Source: Bog-473 sp963791455 (GTDB taxonomy: Bacteria > Actinomycetota > Acidimicrobiia > Acidimicrobiales > RAAP-2). From it: a stretch of 64,000 nt of DNA. The notes under the pieces are model-generated. The model did not search any database. It was not told the origin of the DNA and worked only from the letters and a program-made list of their open reading frames with translations. The stretch is from the NCBI GenBank assembly GCA_963791455.1, contig CAWBSM010000004.1:434001-498000 (forward strand), given 5' to 3'. Shown here one piece after another: positions 57,899 to 64,000 of the stretch (position 1 is the stretch's first letter; each line of letters starts with the position of its first letter). A program made the position numbers and the translations under genes.

Positions 57899-59040
57899 CA
57901 GCCCGCCTCCGCCCGAGCCAGGGCCTGTTCTGCGATCTCTGCTCCGAGCCGCGCCAGCTGCGCGCTCGGGCCGCCGAGCATGAGCTCTATCTGCTTGCCC
58001 CACAAGAAGTAGCGGTGAATGGGGTACGTGATGTCCGCCCCCAGGCCGCCGTGGAGGTGTTGGGTGGCGTGCACCGTGCGCTGGCCGCGCTCTGCGCTCT
58101 GCCACTTGGCCACCCAAGCCGCGTCGGCGGCGTCGCGGCCGGTGTCAAAGCGCCAGGCGGCGTTCTGCCAGGTGACGCGCATCGCCTCGATGTCGATCGC
58201 GGCGTCGGCCGCCCGCAGCATGGTGGCCTGGAACGTGCTGAGGGGTCGCCCGAACTGGTGGCGCGTGTTGAGGTATGCGGCCGTCTGGGTGAGCGCGGCC
58301 TCGCAGACGCCGACCTGCAGGGCACACAGCGCGGTGGTCGCGGCAACCTGGAGGAAGCCGAGGGCCGCTCGCCCGAAGTCCGGACCGACAAGGACGTCCT
58401 CCGAACGCACCGCCACCTTGTTGAGATGCAGGTGCGGGTGGATCTCGCGGTTGGTCGTCACTGCTCGCTCGAGCGAAACCCCCGTCGCCTCGGGATCGAC
58501 GAGCGCCAGCAGCACACCGCCGTCCTCGCCGCGGGCCGGCACCACGATGCGGTCCGCCAGGTGTGCCTGGGGCACGGTGAGCTCGGTTCCCTCGAGCACC
58601 CACCCCTCGCCGCGCCCCGCCGCGCGCACGGCCGGTGACGCCGACGGGCTGAACGCGCTGCCGTTGAGGGCGGCCGTCAGGAGCACGTCTCCGGAGACGA
58701 CGCCCGGCAGCCAGCGCGCCCGCTGCGCCTCGGAGCCGAAATGGGCGATCGGGAGGGCCCCCAGCACCAAGGTCGCCCACAGCGGCACCGGTGCCACCGC
58801 GTTGCCCTGTGCCTCGAGCAGGAGGCACAACTCCATCAGGCCGTGGCCGGCGCCTCCGTCGGACTCGGGCACGGCCAGCCCCAGCAGGTCGGCATCCGCC
58901 AGGGCCTGCCACAGCGCCCGGTCGACGCGCTCGTCACTCTGTTCGACGGCGGCGACGCGCCCGGGATCGACCATGCCCGAGAAGAGAACGCTCGCCGCCT
59001 CCGTCACGGCGAGTTGCTCGTCGCTCCAGGTGAAGTCCAT
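57895..59040 (-). CDS. chsE1: ChsE1-like acyl-CoA dehydrogenase subunit (FadE28 type)
   Basis: 381 residues. ACAD fold is evident (LLEAQGNAVAPVPLWATLVL, HQFGRPLSTFQATMLRAAD, LHGGLGADITYPIHRYF), but the catalytic Glu is missing from both usual positions: the MCAD-type site reads DITYPIH and helix G lacks an Asn-x-Glu. This fits the non-catalytic FadE28/ChsE1 partner in the ChsE1-ChsE2 heterotetramer, where FAD sits at the shared interface. ATG 59040 overlaps the ChsH2 TGA (TGATG). Confidence 0.87.
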   Translation of the reverse strand: MDFTWSDEQLAVTEAASVLFSGMVDPGRVAAVEQSDERVDRALWQALADADLLGLAVPESDGGAGHGLMELCLLLEAQGNAVAPVPLWATLVLGALPIAHFGSEAQRARWLPGVVSGDVLLTAALNGSAFSPSASPAVRAAGRGEGWVLEGTELTVPQAHLADRIVVPARGEDGGVLLALVDPEATGVSLERAVTTNREIHPHLHLNKVAVRSEDVLVGPDFGRAALGFLQVAATTALCALQVGVCEAALTQTAAYLNTRHQFGRPLSTFQATMLRAADAAIDIEAMRVTWQNAAWRFDTGRDAADAAWVAKWQSAERGQRTVHATQHLHGGLGADITYPIHRYFLWGKQIELMLGGPSAQLARLGAEIAEQALARAEAGW

Positions 59041-60122
59041 CACGCCTCCTCCCGGGAGGACCCACCATCGGCCGGGACGAACAGTGGCAGCGACAGCTCT
59101 TTGTCGTAGTCGACGAACTCAGCCCGCAGCGTCATCCCCACCTCGAGGGCGTCTGGCTCCACGCTTCCGATGTTGGCCACCACGCGGGTCCCCTCCTCCA
59201 ACTCGACCAGGCCGATCGGCAGCGGGTACTCGAAGGACGGAACCTGCGGGTAGTGCACGACTACGTAGGAGTACAAGGTGCCCCGGCCGCTCGCTTCGAC
59301 CGCGTCCCACTCGAACGAGCCGCAGGTGGCACAGGCCGGCAGCGGCGGGTGCCGGAGCGTGCCGCACGACGTGCAGTGCTGGATCAGCAGCCGGTGCGCT
59401 CGGGCTCCCTCGAACCAGAACGCGTTGTCCTGAGTGATGGCGGGATGCGGCCGCGGCGGGCGCGGCGACGGGCGCGGTGGCGGCCGGTACTTGAGGATCC
59501 GGAAGCGCATGGTGGCGACCGGCTCGCCGCCGTCGAAGAGGGCCTGGACCTGCTCCGCCGAGGCGGGGGCCGCGGGCACGTCGGCCTCGGGCACCGCGAC
59601 ATAGTCCTGGCGCGTCGTGATGAAGCGTCCGGTACCGAGCCCCGTCCGCTTGGGGTCGGAGATCGATTCGATCACCGAGCGCGCCAGCACCCGGTCACGC
59701 ACCATCAGTGGGCGCCCGTAGTGCTGCTCGCAGTTGGTGGCCACCACCGACGTGAGCCCCTCGTCCTCCAACAGTCCCATCATGACGTCGTTCGGCTCGC
59801 TCCCTCGCTCCCCGGCGGCCCGGGCCTCGTCGACCGCCACCGAGGCGCGCAGGCCTCGCATGATCCAGGCCTGCAGCATGGTGGGCGGGGCGATGAGGCG
59901 CTCGTACCCCGCGGCCTGCGCCGCTTCGTCGGACAGGTAGACGGGGTTCTCGTCGCCCATGGCCTCCACCCAGTGCCTGATCATGGGGAGGTTCACCGCG
60001 TCGGGCGAGAGCACGGGCGGCCCGGCGGCGCGGCCGACGAGCCTCGCCAGCTCGTCGCTGTGATCCGGCAAGGCCGCGAGCTCCTCGAAGCGCTCCGAGG
60101 GTTCCGATGTCATCGTGCTCAC
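59040..60122 (-). CDS. chsH2: ChsH2-like MaoC-DUF35 fusion
   Basis: 360 residues. The N-terminal half has MaoC-like hot-dog signature VNLPMIRHWVEAMGDENPVY and RLIAPPTMLQAWI; the C-terminal third is a DUF35 OB-fold with zinc ribbon Cys250, Cys253, Cys264 and Cys267 (CTSCG and CATCG). The Pro-rich linker between them is residues 213-228. In the known system the MaoC half hydrates with ChsH1 and the DUF35 half binds Ltp2. GTG 60122 overlaps the ChsE2 stop. Confidence 0.9.
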   Translation of the reverse strand: MSTMTSEPSERFEELAALPDHSDELARLVGRAAGPPVLSPDAVNLPMIRHWVEAMGDENPVYLSDEAAQAAGYERLIAPPTMLQAWIMRGLRASVAVDEARAAGERGSEPNDVMMGLLEDEGLTSVVATNCEQHYGRPLMVRDRVLARSVIESISDPKRTGLGTGRFITTRQDYVAVPEADVPAAPASAEQVQALFDGGEPVATMRFRILKYRPPPRPSPRPPRPHPAITQDNAFWFEGARAHRLLIQHCTSCGTLRHPPLPACATCGSFEWDAVEASGRGTLYSYVVVHYPQVPSFEYPLPIGLVELEEGTRVVANIGSVEPDALEVGMTLRAEFVDYDKELSLPLFVPADGGSSREEA

Positions 60123-61297
60123 CGCGACCCTCGCGTCATCCCAAGGCCGGCCGCGGCGACGATCTCACGCTGCACCTCGTTCACGCCCCCGCCGAACGTG
60201 TTCACCTGGGCCTGGCGCGCCGTGGCCTCGAGCCGGCCCCGCAACAGCGCGCCGGGCGACCCGGGGACCAGATAACCGGCCGCCCCGGCCACCCCCAGGA
60301 GCAAGCGCACGATCTCGAGGATCCGCTCGGTCCCGAAGACCTTGATCGACGACGACTCCGCCCCGGTGAGCTCGCCGTCCGCCACGTGCACCGCCATGCG
60401 CCAGTTCAACAACCACATGGCCTCGAGCTCTGCGTGGCACCGCGCGAGATCCATCTGCACCCAACCCTGGTCGACCAGCGTGTTCCCGTCGTCGGTCTGC
60501 TGCCGCGCTGCCCACGCCACGATGTCCTCGTAGAGCGACAGGGCAAGCCCGCTCCACGCCGCCAGCCCCACCCGCTCATGGTTGAGCTGCGTGGTGATCA
60601 TCCGCCAGCCCTCGTTCTCTTCGCCCACGCGGTTCGCCACGGGCACGCGCACGTTGTCGTAGAAAGTCTGCGTCGTCGTCAAGCCGCCGACCGTGTCGAT
60701 GATCGACCACTCGAAACCGGACGCCGACGTCGGCACGCAGACGATCGAAATTCCCTTGTGCTTGGGCACGTCGGGATCGGTCCGCACGGCCAGCCAGATG
60801 TAGTCGGCCATGTCGGCGCCCGATGTGAAGATCTTGGCCCCGTTGACCACGTACTCGTCACCGTCACGCACGGCCCGCGTGCGCAGCGACGCCAGGTCGG
60901 TACCCGCCTCGGGCTCGGTGTAGCCGATGGCAAAGTTGAGCTCGCCGGACAGAATCTTGGGCAAGAAGAACGACCTCTGATCCTCGGTGCCGAAGCGCAT
61001 GATCGTGGGACCCACCGTGTTGATCGTCACGAAGGGAAACGGGGCGCCGGCGCGACGTGTCTCGTCGAAGAAGATGAACTGGTCGGTGGCCGGCCGGCCC
61101 TGGCCTCCGAACTCCGTGGGCCACCCGATGCCCAGCCACCCGTCCTTGCCGATGCGACGCACGACCTCTCGCCAGGCGGCGCCGCCCTCGCCACCGTCGG
61201 CCAGTCCGGCCCGCACCTCGTCGGACAGCAGCTCGGCGTAGTAGCCGCGCAACTCGGCGCGCAGCCGCTCCTGTTCGGGGCTCTCTTCGAGGAACAT
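60119..61297 (-). CDS. chsE2: ChsE2-like acyl-CoA dehydrogenase subunit (FadE29 type)
   Basis: 392 residues. Matching FadE29 features include FAIGYTEPEAGTDLASLRT, NGAKIFTSGADMADYIWLAV, TFYDNVRVPVANRVG and the helix-G base Glu241 in TTQLNHERVGL. ChsE1-ChsE2 dehydrogenates the three-carbon CoA thioester side chain of steroids. The ATG at 61297 is the first gene of the operon; the open frame upstream to 61471 crosses the operator and is rejected. A KstR-like motif is centred about 70 bases upstream. Electron acceptor is presumably ETF. Confidence 0.9.
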   Translation of the reverse strand: MFLEESPEQERLRAELRGYYAELLSDEVRAGLADGGEGGAAWREVVRRIGKDGWLGIGWPTEFGGQGRPATDQFIFFDETRRAGAPFPFVTINTVGPTIMRFGTEDQRSFFLPKILSGELNFAIGYTEPEAGTDLASLRTRAVRDGDEYVVNGAKIFTSGADMADYIWLAVRTDPDVPKHKGISIVCVPTSASGFEWSIIDTVGGLTTTQTFYDNVRVPVANRVGEENEGWRMITTQLNHERVGLAAWSGLALSLYEDIVAWAARQQTDDGNTLVDQGWVQMDLARCHAELEAMWLLNWRMAVHVADGELTGAESSSIKVFGTERILEIVRLLLGVAGAAGYLVPGSPGALLRGRLEATARQAQVNTFGGGVNEVQREIVAAAGLGMTRGSR

Positions 61298-61360
61298 CGT
61301 GGGGCAGCCTCGCGTGCACTCCGCGGTCCCTGCCAGGTCAAGGCCGCGCTCGGGCGAAAA

Positions 61361-61374
61361 TGTAACACGTTCTC
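61361..61374. promoter_or_regulatory. KstR-like operator facing the chs operon
   Basis: TGTAACACGTTCTC matches TnnAACnnGTTnnA except for the last base. It lies 64 bases upstream of chsE2 in the divergent chsE2/cyp125 region. Confidence 0.6.
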
Positions 61375-61463
61375 GTTTCGGGAGCGCCGGGGAGCGCCTC
61401 GTTCCGACTCGACCTCGCCGGCGGCCCCTCGAGTCCTGCCGACAGGCCGTGCCTATGATCGAA

Positions 61464-61477
61464 TGACACACGTTCTA
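61464..61477. promoter_or_regulatory. KstR-like operator facing the P450 gene
   Basis: TGACACACGTTCTA matches TnnAACnnGTTnnA with one substitution (CAC for AAC). It overlaps the ATG at 61463, which favours the TTG at 61535 as the true P450 start. Confidence 0.5.
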
Positions 61478-61534
61478 GAAACGCCCGCAAAGGGCCAGGC
61501 ACCCGGAAGCGCCGGGTGTGCGAAAGGGGGGTCC

Positions 61535-62788
61535 TTGAGCCTCGAGGAGATCGACCTCATCGACGGGCGGAACTTCGTGGCCGGGGTGCCCTACGGCTGG
61601 TTCGCCGAGCTCCGCCGGGAGGCCCCCGTCTTCTGGCATCCCGAGGAGATCGCCCCGCGGGGCGGCTTCTGGGCCGTCACCCGCTACGACGACTGCGTGC
61701 ACGTCAACCGGGACTGGGAGCAATTCTCCTCGGCCCGGCGCGGCGCCCTCTTCCACGAAACCGAAGAAGAACAACTGGCCCAGCAGCAACTTTTGATGCT
61801 CAACATGGACCCGACCATGCACACGCGCTATCGCCGCCTGGTCAACAAGGGATTCACCCCCAAGATGGTGCGCGACCTGGAACGGCAGATCATCGGGTAC
61901 GCCGACGGCATCATCGACTCGGTGTGCGAACGCGGCAGCGCTGATTTCGTGGAAGAGATGGCGGCCGAGCTCCCCCTTCTCGTGATCGCCGAGCTGCTGG
62001 GCGTGCCTCAAGAGGACCGCCGCATGGTCTTCGACTGGTCGAACCGCATGATCGGTGCGGAGGACCCCGAATACCAGATTCCGGGCGCCGAACCGGACGA
62101 GGCGCTGATGCAGGTGTACAGCTATGCCGAGGAGCTGGCCGCCGAACGTCGGCTCCGTCCGAGGCAGGACCTCATCTCCGTCCTGCTCGACGCTGAGGTG
62201 GAGGGCGAGAAGCTCAACGAACTGGAGCTCGATCTCTTCTTCCTCCTCCTCATCGTCGCCGGGAACGAGACGACCCGGAACCTCATGTCCGGCGCCATGA
62301 CCGCCTTCTTCGACCACCCCGACCAGTGGGAGCTCTTGCGCAAGGACCGTTCGCTGTTGCCGACCGCCGTGGAGGAGATGCTGCGCTACGTCACCCCGGT
62401 CATGCACTTCCGCCGCACGGCCACCGCGGACCTGGAGATGCACGGCCAGGAGATCAAGGAGGGCGACAAAATCGTGTTCTGGCACATCTCGGCCAATCGT
62501 GACGAGGCGGTGTTCGAGGCACCGGACACCTTCGACGTGACCCGCTCCCCCAACAACCACATCGCTTTCGGCGGAGGGGGGCCGCACTTCTGCCTGGGCG
62601 CCAACCTCGCGCGCATGGAGATCATGGTGATGTTCGACCGCCTGCTCGAGCGACTGCCCGATATCCGCCTGAACGGCGAGGTGCAACGACTCCAGTCGAA
62701 TTTCATCAACGGGACCAAACACATCCCCGTCGCCTTCGAGGCGTCGGCCCCGATTGGCGGCACACCGCTCCCCGCCCGGGCCCGCTGA
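61535..62788 (+). CDS. cyp125: CYP125-like steroid C26-monooxygenase (cytochrome P450)
   Basis: 417 residues from a TTG at 61535 that follows AAAGGGGGG; the ATG at 61463 is an alternative but lies within an operator-like site. The heme loop FGGGGPHFCLGANLAR, I-helix LIVAGNETTRNL, ExxR in VEEMLRYVTP and C-terminal QSNFINGTKHIPV match the CYP125/CYP142 sterol group. These oxidise the C26 methyl of cholesterol to the acid, starting side-chain degradation. It is divergent from chsE2. A broad open frame on the same strand reaches back to 60107 but is antisense to chsE2. Confidence 0.88.
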   Translation: MSLEEIDLIDGRNFVAGVPYGWFAELRREAPVFWHPEEIAPRGGFWAVTRYDDCVHVNRDWEQFSSARRGALFHETEEEQLAQQQLLMLNMDPTMHTRYRRLVNKGFTPKMVRDLERQIIGYADGIIDSVCERGSADFVEEMAAELPLLVIAELLGVPQEDRRMVFDWSNRMIGAEDPEYQIPGAEPDEALMQVYSYAEELAAERRLRPRQDLISVLLDAEVEGEKLNELELDLFFLLLIVAGNETTRNLMSGAMTAFFDHPDQWELLRKDRSLLPTAVEEMLRYVTPVMHFRRTATADLEMHGQEIKEGDKIVFWHISANRDEAVFEAPDTFDVTRSPNNHIAFGGGGPHFCLGANLARMEIMVMFDRLLERLPDIRLNGEVQRLQSNFINGTKHIPVAFEASAPIGGTPLPARAR

Positions 62789-62798
62789 GGCCGCCGCC

Positions 62799-63704
62799 GT
62801 GGCCGAGCGCGCCGTCCGCTTCCATCAGGCGGTCGCCTTCCTGCCGACCCGCCAGATCCTTCCCCTGGCCCGGTTCTGTGACCGCCTCGGTTACGGCGGT
62901 CTCTACGTCTCTGACCACCTCTTCAACCCACGGCACCGAGAGTCGCGCTACACCTATTCGACCAGCGAAGACGGTGCCCCTGGCTGGGAGGACGACACGG
63001 CATGGCCGGACCCGATGTGCACGATCGCGGCCTGTGCGGGCGCGACCGAGAACCTCGTCTTCACCACGGGCATCTACATCGCCCCGTTGCGCGACCTCAT
63101 GACGGTCGCGAAGACGGTCGGCACCACCGCCGTGTTGTCGGACAACCGGTTGCGGCTCGGGATCGGCGTGGGTTGGTGCAAGGAGGAATTCGACCAGACC
63201 GGGCAGGACTTCGCCAGTCGCGGCAAGCGTCTCGACGAGATGATCGTCGCCTTGCGTGCCCTGTGGCGCAGCGGTTACGTCGAGTTCCACGGCGACTTCT
63301 ACGACGTCCCGGAATGCCAGATAGAGCCGGCGCCCACGGCGCCGGTACCCATCATCGGCGGCGGCCATTCGCCCGTCGCGCTGCGGCGGACCGCCGAACG
63401 GTGCGACGGCTGGATCGCGGCCGGCGCCTACGGCGAGGAGGAGGCGTGGCTTCATCTCGCCGACCTCCGCCAGGCACTCGAAAAGGCCGGCCGCGACGAG
63501 GACGAATTCATCATTTATCTGTCGCTGAACGAGCCGCCCGACGTCGGCCTCTACCGCCGCTTCGCCGACGCCGGCGTGACGGACTTCGTGTGCGCCCCAT
63601 GGATGTTCGTCGACGTCGCCCCGGGCACACCCGACGACGAGGCGCTGGCGGCTCGCCTGCCCGCGGTGCAGTGGTTCGCCGACGAGATCATCGCCAAGAT
63701 CTGA
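62799..63704 (+). CDS. LLM-class F420-dependent oxidoreductase
   Basis: 301 residues from a GTG at 62799, ten bases after the P450 stop. TIM-barrel luciferase-like motifs: ILPLARFCDRLGYGGLYVSD, TENLVFTTGIYIAPLRD, LGIGVGWCKEEFDQTGQDF and PVPIIGGGHSPVALRRTAERC. GWCKEEF is typical of the actinobacterial F420-dependent subgroup. Co-transcription with the P450 suggests it acts on a steroid or its CoA thioester, possibly as a reductase or dehydrogenase. Confidence 0.88.
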   Translation: MAERAVRFHQAVAFLPTRQILPLARFCDRLGYGGLYVSDHLFNPRHRESRYTYSTSEDGAPGWEDDTAWPDPMCTIAACAGATENLVFTTGIYIAPLRDLMTVAKTVGTTAVLSDNRLRLGIGVGWCKEEFDQTGQDFASRGKRLDEMIVALRALWRSGYVEFHGDFYDVPECQIEPAPTAPVPIIGGGHSPVALRRTAERCDGWIAAGAYGEEEAWLHLADLRQALEKAGRDEDEFIIYLSLNEPPDVGLYRRFADAGVTDFVCAPWMFVDVAPGTPDDEALAARLPAVQWFADEIIAKI

Positions 63705-63761
63705 CTCACTCCGACGCAGGCGAGACCGTCCCGAGAGTCGAGAACGCGAGAGGAGCCGCAC

Positions 63762-64000
63762 GTGAAGACCATGAAGATCGGGCTGCAGCTTGGCTATTGG
63801 GGCTCCGGTCCGCCCACCAACGCGGGAGACCTGGTGATGGAGGCCGACCGTCTCGGCTACGACTCCGTGTGGACGGCGGAGTCCTACGGCTCTGATGCGC
63901 TGACCCCCTTGGCCTGGTGGGGCTCGCGAACCGAGCGGGTCCGCCTCGGCACGTCGCTGTGCCAGCTCTCGGCGCGCACCCCCACCGCCATGGCCATGGC
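63762..64000 (+). CDS. LLM-class F420-dependent oxidoreductase (5' part, continues beyond window)
   Basis: The visible 79 residues start at a GTG with AGAGGAG six bases upstream. They read KIGLQLGYWGSG, then VMEADRLGYDSVWTAESYG and VRLGTSLCQLSARTPTA, the conserved N-terminal strand and helix of the F420-dependent LLM group (Rv3520c-like layout). It follows the previous LLM gene by 57 bases, likely the third gene of the P450 operon. Confidence 0.85.
   Translation, partial: MKTMKIGLQLGYWGSGPPTNAGDLVMEADRLGYDSVWTAESYGSDALTPLAWWGSRTERVRLGTSLCQLSARTPTAMAM

Noticed and set aside
60107..61462. Plus-strand extension of the P450 frame across chsE2
   Set aside because: Antisense to chsE2, no homology, and it crosses the regulatory region; the P450 begins at 61535 (or 61463).
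1..64000. tRNA, rRNA, CRISPR, IS element or prophage
   Set aside because: No cloverleaf-like T-loop motifs, spaced repeats, transposase-like proteins or phage genes were recognised by reading; a covariance-model and repeat scan would be needed to exclude short RNAs.

Overview
The window is GC-rich actinobacterial DNA, most likely from an Acidimicrobiia-like lineage of Actinomycetota. This is inferred from four kinds of evidence. There are several LLM-type (F420/FMN) oxidoreductases. A small membrane protein carries an N-terminal DGKWYPPE motif. Two secreted proteins carry six copies of a YWLVASDGG-type repeat. A mycobacterial-type cholesterol side-chain gene set is also present. No rRNA, tRNA, CRISPR array, insertion sequence or phage module was seen.

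Left part (1-17 kb): a membrane-anchored GH16 glycosidase cut by the window edge; a secreted PQQ-type beta-propeller; a VOC/zinc-alcohol-dehydrogenase pair; an alpha/beta-hydrolase fused to a class III nucleotide cyclase; an LCM-type methyltransferase; a TIGR03085-like protein; an APH-like kinase; a decayed SCO6745-like gene; a DUF1059 protein; a Tat-exported phospholipase C-like phosphoesterase; an enoyl-CoA hydratase; and an oxidative-folding pair (VKOR plus a DUF929-like thioredoxin-fold protein). 

Middle (17-31 kb): an HU protein with a basic tail; a DUF5522-like CxxC protein with no visible start codon; a zinc alcohol dehydrogenase; a ferritin-like di-iron protein; a tightly coupled five-gene operon with three consecutive YbjQ-like (UPF0145) proteins; a secreted GH43-like glycosidase ending in six 42-residue repeats; a VOC / carboxymuconolactone-decarboxylase / CrtC-like catabolic trio; and an AIM24 protein. 

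31-50 kb: an orphan D12-class adenine methylase translationally coupled to PPK2 and an LLM oxidoreductase; then amidase, cupin and P450; an MFS exporter divergent from a TetR regulator with two operator-like sites between them; acyl-CoA dehydrogenases; bioB with a BsaP-like partner; an archaeal-type riboflavin synthase; an acyl-CoA ligase; and a frameshifted FMN-binding regulator. 

50-64 kb: a steroid side-chain degradation locus. It has a FadD19-like ligase, a second six-repeat secreted protein, an LLM oxidoreductase, and an overlapping minus-strand operon chsE2-chsH2-chsE1-chsH1-ltp2. This operon is divergent from a CYP125-like P450 followed by two more LLM genes. KstR-like operator motifs (TnnAACnnGTTnnA or one mismatch) lie at the promoters of the ligase, the LLM gene, the chs operon and the P450. 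They suggest one sterol-responsive regulon whose repressor is outside the window. By analogy with Mycobacterium, the P450 would oxidise the side-chain terminus, the ligase would activate the acid to a CoA thioester, ChsE1-ChsE2 would dehydrogenate the three-carbon side chain, ChsH1-ChsH2 would hydrate it, and Ltp2 would cleave it to release propionyl-CoA.
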